From positions 1 through 57,531 of the forward strand of contig CANCYR010000018.1 of assembly GCA_947382355.1 (NCBI GenBank): 57,531 nucleotides of DNA, written 5' to 3'. Positions 47,177 through 55,849 of this stretch are shown piece by piece. The notes beneath the pieces were generated by a model. That model was not told the origin of the DNA, did not search any database, and saw only the letters and a program-made list of their open reading frames with translations. Numbering within the stretch: position 1 is the stretch's first letter; every line of letters starts with the position of its first letter. Position numbers and translations under genes: made by a program. Source of the stretch: an uncultured Lachnospiraceae bacterium. GTDB taxonomy: Bacteria > Bacillota > Clostridia > Lachnospirales > Lachnospiraceae.

Positions 47177-47644
47177 ATGGTAGAAGAAAAAAGCAAAAAC
47201 AGCCATATAAAAGATAACCAGTCACAAAAACAGGCAATGCTTATTATATTAAAAGAAAAAGGATATCGTATTACCAGTCAGAGAAAGCTGATAATTGACA
47301 TTATTTTTGATGAAGAATGCACCTGTTGCAAGGAAATTTATTATAAGGCTCAAAAAAGAGACCAGACCATTGGAATTGCCACTGTATACCGAATGCTGAA
47401 TACATTAGAAGAAATCGGCGCCATAGACAGGAGAAATCTTTATAAGCTGTCCTGTGGAGGCAAATGTAATAATAATGAGAGCTTTATCGTCTTGCTTGAG
47501 AATAAGAAGGAAATTATTTTATCCGGCTGTGAATGGAAGGATATTATATCAGCAGGATTAAAAGCAAAAGGTTATATTAAAGATGAAGCGGTAAAAACAG
47601 TTGCTCTTCCTGATAAGATATGTATTTCAGATGTATGTTTTTAG
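47177..47644 (+). CDS. atypical Fur-family regulator
   Basis: 155 residues. The winged-helix part is clear (ILKEKGYRITSQRKLIIDII, then IGIATVYRMLNTLEEIGAID). The usual Fur metal-binding region is not: the HHH-rich stretch after the wing is replaced by SFIVLLENKKEIILSGC, and only scattered Cys remain (CTCCKE near 55, CGGKC near 95, C129, C149, C154). It may sense iron differently or act without metal. The ATG at 47177 follows AGGAAGGGA; a longer frame from 47078 only translates the repeat. Last but one gene of the feo operon, so probably its own regulator. Confidence 0.8.
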   Translation: MVEEKSKNSHIKDNQSQKQAMLIILKEKGYRITSQRKLIIDIIFDEECTCCKEIYYKAQKRDQTIGIATVYRMLNTLEEIGAIDRRNLYKLSCGGKCNNNESFIVLLENKKEIILSGCEWKDIISAGLKAKGYIKDEAVKTVALPDKICISDVCF

Positions 47645-47658
47645 AGGATGGTGAAAAT

Positions 47659-47829
47659 ATGGCAGATATTATAATTTTATCCATAATAGGTTTATGTGTT
47701 TTTTTTATTATTAGAAATTTTATTAAGAAAGCAAAAAATAAGGAATTAGGATGCGGTTGTGGATGCAGCGGGTGTAGTGGTTGTGTAAATAGCTGCAGCA
47801 ATCGGGAAAATGTAAATGTAAAAAATTAA
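47659..47829 (+). CDS. FeoB-associated Cys-rich membrane protein
   Basis: 56 residues: one membrane helix (MADIIILSIIGLCVFFIIRN) and a Cys/Gly cluster GCGCGCSGCSGCVNSC, as in the small FeoB-associated family (PF12669). It probably sits beside FeoB and may handle iron or heme. The ATG at 47659 follows GGATGGTGA; a longer frame from 47620 overlaps the Fur-like gene. Confidence 0.85.
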   Translation: MADIIILSIIGLCVFFIIRNFIKKAKNKELGCGCGCSGCSGCVNSCSNRENVNVKN

Positions 47830-47845
47830 AATGATATAACAGTTC

Positions 47846-47914
47846 AGACAGCAGTTTTCTACGGGAATCAAATTTTAATTTTGATTCTTGTGGAAAACTG
47901 TTATTTAGACTGCT
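47846..47914. repeat. imperfect long hairpin after the feo operon
   Basis: CAGTTTTCTACGGGAATCAAA pairs imperfectly with TTTGATTCTTGTGGAAAACTG, with AGACAGC/GACTGCT further out. It has no T tract on either side but stands where the feo transcript would end. The rest of the 363-base gap (47830-48192) is AT-rich and holds the promoter/operator of the BlaI-like gene. Confidence 0.6.
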
Positions 47915-48099
47915 ACAAAACAGTAAAGTATATTTGGAAAATCTAAAAAAATACTCTTATTTTATTTAATTATTTTTATTTTCCTAATTTTTTTAAAAAA
48001 AAGCAGTCAAATTTATAGATAAAATATACATATATTAAATAAAAAAATGTAAAAAATTTGGTTAAATTAACGAAAATACTAAAAATGATTAAATTTTTA

Positions 48100-48118
48100 C
48101 CAAAAATGTTAATTTTGG
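48100..48118. promoter_or_regulatory. palindromic operator candidate before the BlaI-like gene
   Basis: CCAAAA-ATGTTAA-TTTTGG lies 25 bases upstream of a TATAAT box (48144-48149) whose -35 (TTTCAA) is weak. It could be the autoregulatory site of the repressor gene that follows. Confidence 0.4.
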
Positions 48119-48192
48119 GCTTTCAATTCCAATGAATATAGTTTATAATAGGAAAAGCAAGAAAAATATTTTACGCACATAAGGAGGTTCAT

Positions 48193-48567
48193 ATGGCGGA
48201 GTTTGGTTTAACTAAAAGCGAAGAAGTCGTAATGAAATGTATCTGGAATAGTGAGGTTGAATTAGCTTTATCAGATGTAACGGCTAACGTAAACAATGAT
48301 TTTGGTAAGGATTGGAAACCACAGACAGTTTCTACATTCCTTGCAAGATTGGTAAGAAAGGAATACTTAAGCTTTTATAGGAAAGGCAGATATTTCTTCT
48401 ATCAGCCTCTTGTTAAAGAGAAAGATTATAAGAGAGACTTAATGAAGGAATTTATCAGATTCTGGGATGAGGGAAATGTAAGTACTTTCATTGATGACTT
48501 GTGCAGCCAGAAGGTTCTGTCTAAGAAAGATATTAAAGAACTGAAAGAAAAAGTTGAAAAAATGTAA
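48193..48567 (+). CDS. BlaI/MecI/CopY-family repressor, orphan
   Basis: 124 residues. The winged-helix repressor fold is recognised from MAEFGLTKSEEVVMKCIWNS, the recognition region WKPQTVSTFLARLVRKEYLS and YRKGRYFFYQPLV, then a C-terminal dimerization helix. It lacks the BlaR1/MecR1 sensor partner nearby and has no beta-lactamase next to it. Its cleavage-site loop is not obvious. AAGGAGG precedes the ATG. Its stop codon is four bases from inverted repeat L. Confidence 0.85.
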   Translation: MAEFGLTKSEEVVMKCIWNSEVELALSDVTANVNNDFGKDWKPQTVSTFLARLVRKEYLSFYRKGRYFFYQPLVKEKDYKRDLMKEFIRFWDEGNVSTFIDDLCSQKVLSKKDIKELKEKVEKM

Positions 48568-48571
48568 TAAC

Positions 48572-48685
48572 AAAAGAACCGGAAAAGAATAATTCATTTC
48601 CGGCAGACTGTAGATAAAATGGCTCTGGGATGTGAATCCCAGAACCATTTTTCTTTTATCAGACAAATTGTGTTCAAGACTGAAT
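48572..48685. repeat. inverted repeat L (114 bp) of the chemoreceptor cassette
   Basis: Reverse complement of 50739-50852 with about six mismatches over 114 bases. Within it are two hairpins: CCGGAAA/TTTCCGG (48579-48602) and GGCTCTGGGA/TCCCAGAACC (48621-48646), the latter with a T-rich tail like a terminator for the BlaI-like gene. Confidence 0.92.
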
Positions 48686-48939
48686 ATTTGTACGATTCTG
48701 TTTTCTTCAGTCTGATGCCTGAAAAGGCTTAAACAATAGGTTTGTGCATTATGTTGTTAGTTAACAAGTGTCAAACACCCGGCATACCTTTTAAGATGCT
48801 TTTCAGCACTAAATTGAAATTGAAGATTTTTTCTTTTTGTTATAACATACTATATTATAAGGGCAGGATAAATGAATGAAGCTTTTTCAGTCTGCTCTGT
48901 TTTCTTGCCCTCAAAACATGAATGAGAGGAAGATGAGAT
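48686..48939. other. gap between repeat L and the chemoreceptor gene
   Basis: 254 bases. It is AT-rich and carries no recognisable riboswitch or promoter other than short A/T tracts; the ribosome site GAGAGGAAGATGAG lies just before the ATG at 48940. Confidence 0.5.
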
Positions 48940-50639
48940 ATGAAGTCAATCAAATCAAAAATTCAAATCAGTATGCTGTCCGTGGTGCTGGTCAGTTCCA
49001 TACTGATTGGAGTAATCACAGCACTATTAAACGCCAGCGGAATCGATGAAATGATGACAAAAACCCTGGGGCCTGCTACACAGATGGCGGCAGATGCTGT
49101 CGAATGGCGCATGAACAATTATTGGGTAGCTCTTCAGGAAGCGGCCTCTTCCGATATTTTCCGGGAATCGGATCCGACTGCCCAGGAACTGATTCCTATC
49201 AGGGATGATATAGCCGAGCGTAACGGCTTTCTCTATACCGGTAAAATGGACGCCAATGGTTTTTCCTCCACCGGTTATAATTACTCCGAAGAATACTACT
49301 TTCAACAATGCAAAGAAACCATGCAGCCTTTTATTTCCGATATTATGAACGATGGTCAGCAGATGATCTTCCTGCTGGAAGTTCCTATCATCATAGACGG
49401 TCAGTTTAGCGGTGTGGTTTATGGCGGTATCAACGCCGATTTTCTGTCAGAAATTGTGATCAATCTCTCTATGGGAAATGACGGCGTGGCTTATGTCCTT
49501 GACCAAATCTGGATCGAAGCATTATGCTCACAATCTTGGTTATTATCCTTGTGGTGATTGCCAGTTTCCCTGTGGCAGTATTGGTTGGCCGTTCCATCTC
49601 CGGCCCTATCCGCTCCTGTGTCAAACGACTGAAAGATTTGTCCAACGGGGATCTGCAGACTCCTACTCCCATCGTAAAATCCAGAGACGAAACTGCCGCT
49701 TTGACAACCGCTCTGGATGAGACCATCCGCCGCCTGAACGACGTAGTACAAGACGTATCCCACCATCTGGGCAAAATGGGCCAAGGCGATTTCCGGGAGA
49801 ATATTACCAGTACATACTGGGGGGATTTCGTGGCGATTGAAAAATCCATGAAAGCTATCCACAGCTCCTTAAAGGACACCCTGTTCCAGATTAGCCAGTC
49901 TGCCGGAACAGTAGCATCCAGCGCCGGTCAGGTATCCGATGGGGCACAGTCCCTAAGTCAGGGCGTCATCCAACAGGTAAGCGCAGTTCAGGAACTTTCC
50001 GCCACTGTTACCACCATTGCAGAAAATGCCAAGCAGACGGCTGCTACGGCGGAAGAGGCAGGCAATTTTGTAAATCAGGCAGGTGCACAGCTTGGTATCA
50101 GCATGGAATATGTCAAAGAACTGAACACAGCCATGAAAAAAATATCAAACTCCTCTGCTGAGATCAGTAAGATTATTGATACCATTGAAAATATCGCTTT
50201 CCAGACCAATATTCTGGCTCTGAATGCTTCTGTGGAAGCAGCCCGGGCAGGGAGCGCTGGTAAAGGATTTGCTGTGGTATCCGATGAAGTACGCAATCTT
50301 GCCTCTAAATCTGATGAAGCGGCAAAAGCAACTAAGGAGCTCATTGAGACATCCATTGCCACCGTCAAAGACGGCAGCAGAGTGGTAGACAAGGTTACCG
50401 AATCGCTCAACAGGACCAATTCCATTGCCGGAAATGTGACAATCAAGATGAATGATGTTGTGGAAGCCGTGGAAGATCAGACTACTTCTATTTCACAGGT
50501 TACTGAAGGTATCAGCCAGATTTCCACTGTTGTCCAGAATACTTCCATGACTTCAGAGAAAAGTGCTTCTACCTCCCATGAATTATCGGAACAGTCAATG
50601 CTGATGAATAATCTTGTACGTAAGTTCCATCTGAACTAA
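48940..50639 (+). pseudogene. methyl-accepting chemotaxis protein, broken by internal deletion and frameshift
   Basis: First part (48940 to about 49505): one N-terminal membrane helix and a dCache-like sensor half ending at [11 protein letters not shown]. Second part (49524 to 50639, another frame): second membrane helix ([18 protein letters not shown]), HAMP ([18 protein letters not shown]) and a full signalling domain with the hairpin [18 protein letters not shown]. Roughly 100 residues expected between the sensor half and the second helix are missing, and the frame changes at about 49500. The 371-codon distal frame starts with ATG and might still make a sensorless receptor. The gene is GC-richer (33 of 60 bases at 49141-49200) than its neighbours (23 of 60 at 48301-48360). 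It is enclosed by 114-bp inverted repeats. Confidence 0.9.
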
Positions 50640-50691
50640 CATCTGACCATCCGGATTAATTGCCGGGAAATCATTGGGCTTACGGTAGACA

Positions 50692-50720
50692 AAGTCCCGC
50701 ACTTTTGTGTGGGATTTTTC
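50692..50720 (+). terminator. terminator after the chemoreceptor gene
   Basis: TCCCGCAC-TTTT-GTGTGGGA (one G-T pair) with a TTTTT tract, 53 bases after the stop. Confidence 0.8.
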
Positions 50721-50738
50721 TATGCCAAACGCCAGAAA

Positions 50739-50852
50739 ATTCAGTCTTGAACACAATTTATCTGATAAAAGAAAAATGGTTCCGGGATTCACATCCCGGA
50801 GCCACTTTGTCTACAGTCTGCCGGAAATAAATTATTCTTTTCCGGTTCTTTT
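50739..50852. repeat. inverted repeat R (114 bp) of the chemoreceptor cassette
   Basis: Reverse complement of 48572-48685. Mismatches include the pair changes T/C and A/G that keep the inner hairpin (GGCTCCGGGA/TCCCGGAACC) base-paired, so its stem seems conserved. Its outer end is 12 bases from the murG stop. Confidence 0.92.
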
Positions 50853-50864
50853 TTTATTTATACT

Positions 50865-51956
50865 TTATGATTCTGTCTGTAATTCTACTTTTTGATTGCA
50901 TACATTTTCTATCAATCCGGTTATGGTTTGAATGGAATTAAGCTGATTGCTCCGGCTCATGGAATCAATGTAGGTCTGTCTTGTAAAAAACAGTTCATGT
51001 ACTTTTTCTACCAGAAGAGTCTCAGTAATATCATCCTCTTCCAGCACAATACTAAAGCCCTGGGATTCAAAAGATTTGGCATTTAATATCTGGTCACCTC
51101 TGCTTCCTCCTCTTCCTAATGGAATTAAAAGATTTGGCTTTTTTAAAGCAAGTAATTCACAAATAGCATTGGCGCCTGCACGGCTGATTACCAAATCTGC
51201 CATGGCAAAAACATCTTTTAATTCTCCCTTTAAATATTCAAACTGCTTATAGCCTTTTGTATTCAACAGAAGATTATCCACTTTTTCTTTGCCGCAGATA
51301 TGAACCACTTGAAAATCCTTTAACAGCTCCGGAAGGGCATCCCTGACGACTTTATTTACGTTTGCAGCTCCAAGGCTTCCTCCTATTACCATAATAACCG
51401 GTTTATTGGCTGTAAAGCCGCACAAATCAAGAGCAGCAATTTTATTTCCTTTTCTCAGTTCTTCCCGTATAGGGGAACCGGTAAGCATGGCTTTGTCTTC
51501 CGGAAGCTCTTTTAAGGTTTCGGGAAAGTTGCAGCATACTACTTCTGCTACCGGAATACACAACTTATTGGCTAAGCCGGGAGTCATATCCGATTCGTGG
51601 ATAATGCTTGGAATTTTCCGGCTGGCAGCAGCTCTTACAACAGGAACGGATACAAATCCTCCTTTTGAAAATACAATATCAGGTTTGATATTTTTTAATA
51701 TTTTGCGAGCCTCTGCAAATCCTTTCATAACGCGGAAAGGGTCGGAAAAATTTTTAGGGTCGAAATACCGGCGTAATTTTCCTGTGGAAATACCATAATA
51801 GGGAATATCAAAATCTTCAATCAGTCTTTTTTCAATTCCATCATAGGAACCGATATAATGTATATCGTACCCAAGCTCTTTCAATCTGGGAATCAAAGCA
51901 ATATTCGGTGTTACATGACCGGCAGTTCCGCCGCCTGTTAATACGATTCTTTTCAT
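50865..51956 (-). CDS. murG: UDP-N-acetylglucosamine-N-acetylmuramyl-(pentapeptide) pyrophosphoryl-undecaprenol N-acetylglucosamine transferase
   Basis: 363 residues. It makes lipid II at the inner membrane face. The glycine loops TGGGTAGHVTPN (N-terminus) and GGSLGAANVN, plus HESDMTPGLANK and the donor-binding GRGGSRGDQ... region, are all present. The ATG at 51956 follows GGAGG by five bases; a longer frame to 52004 is unlikely. It stands alone here, outside the dcw division cluster. Confidence 0.96.
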   Translation of the reverse strand: MKRIVLTGGGTAGHVTPNIALIPRLKELGYDIHYIGSYDGIEKRLIEDFDIPYYGISTGKLRRYFDPKNFSDPFRVMKGFAEARKILKNIKPDIVFSKGGFVSVPVVRAAASRKIPSIIHESDMTPGLANKLCIPVAEVVCCNFPETLKELPEDKAMLTGSPIREELRKGNKIAALDLCGFTANKPVIMVIGGSLGAANVNKVVRDALPELLKDFQVVHICGKEKVDNLLLNTKGYKQFEYLKGELKDVFAMADLVISRAGANAICELLALKKPNLLIPLGRGGSRGDQILNAKSFESQGFSIVLEEDDITETLLVEKVHELFFTRQTYIDSMSRSNQLNSIQTITGLIENVCNQKVELQTES

Positions 51957-52007
51957 AAAGCCTCCACTATTCATGAAAATATCTGAGTATTTTATAGTAT
52001 TCATTTT

Positions 52008-52253
52008 CTAATGTTTATGAATCATTTTTTCTAAAGCAATTGCTAACTGATCCGGGCAGGAAGTACTTTTATATCCGCATTTAATGCCCTTTAATTTCCT
52101 AATGGCTTCTTCCGGTTTCATTCCCTGTACAAGGGAAGAAATTCCCTGCAGGTTGCCGTTACAGCCGCCAATAAAAGAAACGGATTTTATTGTGTCATTT
52201 TCTAACTCAATGTCAATGGAGCTGGAGCATACACCGACTGGCTTATATTTCAT
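52008..52253 (-). CDS. TSCPD domain protein (TIGR03905-like)
   Basis: 81 residues. MKYKPVGVCSSSIDIEL at the start, FIGGCNGNLQGIS in the middle and KSTSCPDQLAIAL near the end are the Cys-bearing landmarks (C at CS, GGC, CGYKST, TSCPD) of the small TSCPD family, thought to bind metal or iron-sulfur; function unknown. The ATG at 52253 follows AGAGG by about seven bases; the GTG at 52262 is too near. It precedes murG by 51 bases. Confidence 0.8.
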   Translation of the reverse strand: MKYKPVGVCSSSIDIELENDTIKSVSFIGGCNGNLQGISSLVQGMKPEEAIRKLKGIKCGYKSTSCPDQLAIALEKMIHKH

Positions 52254-52337
52254 AGCATACACCTCTTTCCTGTTCCTTAACTTATCATATGATAAAATGA
52301 AAAATTTTAATCTATAAAAAGAAATTATAACAGAATT

Positions 52338-53003
52338 TTACAAAATTTCCAAGTATCCTTTCATATTTGCCAAATCAAATTCTCCTAAAATGCCATCTGT
52401 CGGATCATAATAAACACCATCATAGCAGACCAGATAATGGCTGAACCGTCCCATTTTTTCCATTATAATCGAACATTTTGGAAGGGTTACTTCTTTTCCC
52501 TGAGTATAAATAATTTTGTTGGCATGACGGATGCCCAGATAATCCAGCGTTAAAACCACTTTTCCCATATTTGCCTGCCATTCCCTGCAGTGCATAATAT
52601 TGTTAGCCTCTTCTAACGTAATGTCCGCAAGCATGGCAATGCAGGTTTGTCCGCATAAACCATCCCATGGCTGGGTAATAATTTTTACGCCTTCAATTTT
52701 ACGAATCGGATTTTCTATACTATAGGGGCTGTTTTCAGAAATCTTTTGCGGTTCTGTTAAAATAGTAAAAGAAACAGGATAAAAGGTTTCTTCTTCAAAG
52801 TCAGCTTGTACATTTTGTAGAGGAATGTAATAATATCCATCTTTTTTGGGAAGTAGGTTACATTGAAAAGTTATTCCGTTTACTACTGCCTCTATAGGAT
52901 AATCTCCAATGTTTTCCTGTACTTCCCATACATTAAAGGGAATTTCTATTACTTTTTCATTATTTAATACTAAAATTTTCTGTTCAAATACATATTCCAT
53001 CAT
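52338..53003 (-). CDS. C39-like papain-fold protein
   Basis: 221 residues. The C-terminal half has DGLCGQTCIAMLAD with the Cys, and FSHYLVCYDGVYYDPTDG with His and Asp, the order of a cysteine peptidase of the C39-like (papain) fold. The N-terminal half is a beta-rich domain of unknown type. No signal peptide or ABC domain, so it is not a bacteriocin exporter peptidase; it may be a cytoplasmic protease-fold or amidase-like enzyme. No partner is apparent. Confidence 0.65.
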   Translation of the reverse strand: MMEYVFEQKILVLNNEKVIEIPFNVWEVQENIGDYPIEAVVNGITFQCNLLPKKDGYYYIPLQNVQADFEEETFYPVSFTILTEPQKISENSPYSIENPIRKIEGVKIITQPWDGLCGQTCIAMLADITLEEANNIMHCREWQANMGKVVLTLDYLGIRHANKIIYTQGKEVTLPKCSIIMEKMGRFSHYLVCYDGVYYDPTDGILGEFDLANMKGYLEIL

Positions 53004-53145
53004 TTAAGCCCTTTCTTTTTGTATATTTTAGATAATTAAGTTTATTATATATTATATATTTTTTTTATAAATTTCTTTCTTATCCGTTCAGATAATATAT
53101 CTATCGATATGATATCATGAAAAGTAATAAACTGGAAGAATTAAC

Positions 53146-53174
53146 TTGAAAAAAACAGCTGATTTTGCTACACT
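53146..53174 (+). promoter_or_regulatory. pgi promoter
   Basis: TTGAAA, 17 bases, TACACT, 64 bases upstream of the pgi ATG, in the gap divergent from the C39-like gene. Confidence 0.65.
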
Positions 53175-53238
53175 AAACATGATTTTGAAAATATTGGAAA
53201 AGAGAAAATAAAAAATAAAAGAAAAGAGGAGTAATATC

Positions 53239-54588
53239 ATGAGCACAAAAGTAACCTTTGATTATTCAAAAGCGGCTCCATTTATCAACGAAAAAGAAGT
53301 TAGCATGATGGAGAAATTGGCAATGGATGCCAAAGAATTATTAGTATCCAAAACAGGTGCAGGCAATGATTTTTTAGGTTGGATTGATTTGCCGGTAGAT
53401 TATGACAAGGATGAGTTTGCAAGAATTAAAAAAGCAGCGGCAAAGATTCAAAGCGATTCCGAAGTATTGCTGGTAATCGGCATTGGCGGTTCCTATCTTG
53501 GAGCAAGGGCAGCAATTGAATTTTTAAGACACAGTTTCTATAATGTGGTTTCCAAGGAAACAAGAAAAACTCCTGAAATTTATTTTGTGGGTAATTCTAT
53601 CAGCTCTACCTATATCAAACATTTAATTGACGTAATCGGGGACAGGGATTTTTCCATTAACATGATTTCCAAATCAGGTACCACAACAGAGCCTGCTATA
53701 GCTTTCCGTGTATTTAAGGAAATGATAGAAAAGAAATATGGCAAGGAAGAGGCTGCAAAGAGAATATATGCCACAACGGATAAGGCAAGGGGTTCCTTAA
53801 AGAACCTTGCAACAGAAGAGGGTTATGAGACTTTTGTTGTTCCGGATGACGTGGGAGGACGTTTCTCCGTACTGACAGCAGTGGGTCTGCTTCCAATTGC
53901 CGTTTCCGGTGCGGATATTGATAAATTAATGGAAGGCGCTGCTTCCGGAAGGAAAAATGCTTTAGAGCTTCCATATGCAGAAAATGATTCTTTAAAATAC
54001 GCTGCGCTTCGTAACATCCTTTTAAGAAAAGGAAAAGCAGTTGAAATTTTAGCAAACTATGAGCCAAGCGTTCACTATGTTTCTGAATGGTGGAAACAGT
54101 TATATGGTGAAAGCGAAGGAAAGGACCATAAAGGTATTCTTCCGGCAAGCGTTGATTTGACCACAGATTTGCATTCTATGGGCCAGTTTATTCAGGATGG
54201 CGCAAGAATTATGTTTGAAACAGTAATCAATATTGAAACCTCCAGAGAGGAAATCATTATCGGAGAAGAGCCGGTAGATTTGGACGGACTGAATTACCTG
54301 GCAGGAAAGAGCGTTGATTTTGTCAATAAATCCGCTATGAATGGTACGATTTTAGCCCATACGGACGGACAGGTTCCAAACTTTATGGTAAATGTGCCGG
54401 AAGTAAATGAATTTTATTTAGGACAGCTGTTCTACTTCTTTGAATTTGCTTGCGGCGTCAGCGGCTATCTGCTTGGCGTAAATCCATTTGACCAACCGGG
54501 TGTGGAAAGCTACAAGAAGAATATGTTCGCATTGCTCGGTAAGCCGGGGTATGAGGCTCAGAGAGAAGAATTGATGAAGAGATTGTAA
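53239..54588 (+). CDS. pgi: glucose-6-phosphate isomerase
   Basis: 449 residues, the length of the Gram-positive enzymes. It interconverts glucose-6-P and fructose-6-[18 protein letters not shown] (sugar phosphate loop), [29 protein letters not shown] with Glu/His residues downstream, and [18 protein letters not shown] are the family's active-site segments. AAAGAGGAG precedes the ATG. Transcribed alone, bounded by a strong terminator. Confidence 0.97.
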   Translation: MSTKVTFDYSKAAPFINEKEVSMMEKLAMDAKELLVSKTGAGNDFLGWIDLPVDYDKDEFARIKKAAAKIQSDSEVLLVIGIGGSYLGARAAIEFLRHSFYNVVSKETRKTPEIYFVGNSISSTYIKHLIDVIGDRDFSINMISKSGTTTEPAIAFRVFKEMIEKKYGKEEAAKRIYATTDKARGSLKNLATEEGYETFVVPDDVGGRFSVLTAVGLLPIAVSGADIDKLMEGAASGRKNALELPYAENDSLKYAALRNILLRKGKAVEILANYEPSVHYVSEWWKQLYGESEGKDHKGILPASVDLTTDLHSMGQFIQDGARIMFETVINIETSREEIIIGEEPVDLDGLNYLAGKSVDFVNKSAMNGTILAHTDGQVPNFMVNVPEVNEFYLGQLFYFFEFACGVSGYLLGVNPFDQPGVESYKKNMFALLGKPGYEAQREELMKRL

Positions 54589-54626
54589 TTTTGTATTTTA
54601 TGATTTAAATTAGATTGAGATAAGTT

Positions 54627-54676
54627 AAAAAACCATGTGTTTTCAGCTATATAGCTGTCTGCACATGGTTTTTTTA
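54627..54676 (+). terminator. pgi terminator
   Basis: AAAAAACCATGTG pairs with CACATGGTTTTTT, with an inner hairpin AGCTATATAGCT; a T tract ends the stem. The sequence is symmetrical and could also work on the other strand. Confidence 0.85.
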
Positions 54677-54835
54677 TGTAATGATGATATTTTTTTATAA
54701 TACTAGCTTGTAGCTTTTCAGATAGATATAGGCATTAGAATTTAGTAAAATATATTTTGTCAGTTCACATGTCTTTACATATAAAGACTTATAAGCTGAA
54801 TAGTTATAACAATATAATACAAAAATAGAAAATAG

Positions 54836-54864
54836 TTGAAAAAATAGCAGCCTTACAATATAAT
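54836..54864 (+). promoter_or_regulatory. promoter of the LytTR regulator
   Basis: TTGAAA, 17 bases, TATAAT in a 259-base AT-rich gap after the pgi terminator; nothing else recognisable is in that gap. Confidence 0.7.
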
Positions 54865-54935
54865 ATAGTTGTATAAAGTATGTTATTTTGTAAGTTTTAA
54901 AGAATTTGTGTAATATATATTAATAGGAGGAAATA

Positions 54936-55637
54936 ATGTTAAGAGTTGGAATATGTGATAGGGATGAAAAATTTGCATTAGAATTAGAATTGAATTTATT
55001 AGAGTATGCCCAAAGAGAAAATATATTAATTGACGTAGATATACTTAAAAATTCAAGAGAGCTTTTTAAAATAATAAAAAGTGATGGGTTATTTGACATT
55101 TTGTTTTTAGATGTAGAACTGGAAAAAAATTATGGTATACAGGTGGGAAAGAAAATTCGTTTTGACATAAGAAATGAAATGATGCAAATTATCTTTGTAT
55201 CTTCCGAAGATAAATATGCCATGCACTTGTTTGATATTAGACCTATGAATTTTTTAATTAAGCCTGTAAATAATAATAATATTAATTATATTTTAAATGA
55301 ATATAGAAGATTATTTCAGTTTCAGAATGTTTATTTTGAATATAATATAGGAAAAAGAAATTATAAAATTAGTAATGATTCTATATTGTATTTTCAAAGC
55401 TAGGGAAAAAAAATTCGAATGGTTACACTGGATGGAATGGAAAATTTTTATGAGAAATTGTCTCAAGTGCTACATAGATTAAATAAAAATAATTTTTGTG
55501 AAATTCACAAATCATTTGTGATAAATTTGAGATATATTGCTAAATATGAAAAAAATAGTATCACTATGACAAATGGAGATATAATACCTATCAGTCGTTC
55601 TATGCAGAAAAATGTTGAACAGAAAATTTGTGGTTAA
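54936..55637 (+). pseudogene. LytTR response regulator (AgrA-like) with in-frame stop
   Basis: One frame of 233 codons with TAG at 55401-55403. Residues 1-120 form a receiver domain (VGICDRDEKFALEL, phospho-Asp in DILFLDVELEKNYG, Lys in NFLIKPV). After a linker the LytTR domain begins (YKISNDSILYFQS) and is interrupted by the TAG, then continues GKKIRMVTLDGMENFYEKLS to SFVINLRYIAKYEKNS and PISRSMQKN. Everything downstream is well conserved, so the stop is recent, a sequencing error, or read through. A run of eight A lies right behind it. No histidine kinase is adjacent. Strong AGGAGG before the ATG. Confidence 0.85.
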
Positions 55638-55750
55638 TATTTTAGAAAAAATATATTTTTAAATATTATCAGATGATATATTACTAATTTTTCCATATAT
55701 TCTGTTATTTTTACCATTTAGTAAAAATAAAGATAAATTATGTTAAGTTA

Positions 55751-55756
55751 TATAAT
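55751..55756 (+). promoter_or_regulatory. -10 box of the secreted-protein gene with weak -35
   Basis: TATAAT at 55751-55756. The -35 region (TAAAGA at 55728) is far from consensus, so an activator such as the LytTR regulator upstream could be needed. The 212-base gap also has two short hairpins before the start: GAGGAATCAATTCCTC (55779-55794) and AAGGTA...TACCTT (55796-55817). Confidence 0.4.
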
Positions 55757-55849
55757 GCGAGGAAGTAACAGGAAAGGAGGAATCAATTCCTCTAAAGGTA
55801 AAAAAATATATACCTTACTACATAATTTATATTTAAAGGAGAAAAAATA

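Noticed and set aside
48686-48939. Cyclic di-GMP riboswitch before the chemoreceptor
   Set aside because: AACACCCGGCATACC looks superficially similar, but the conserved GGGACGCAAAGCC-type half is absent.
48564-50860. Target-site duplication around the inverted repeats
   Set aside because: Bases outside the repeats show no direct duplication of 2-10 bp; A/T-rich similarity continues the inverted repeat instead.
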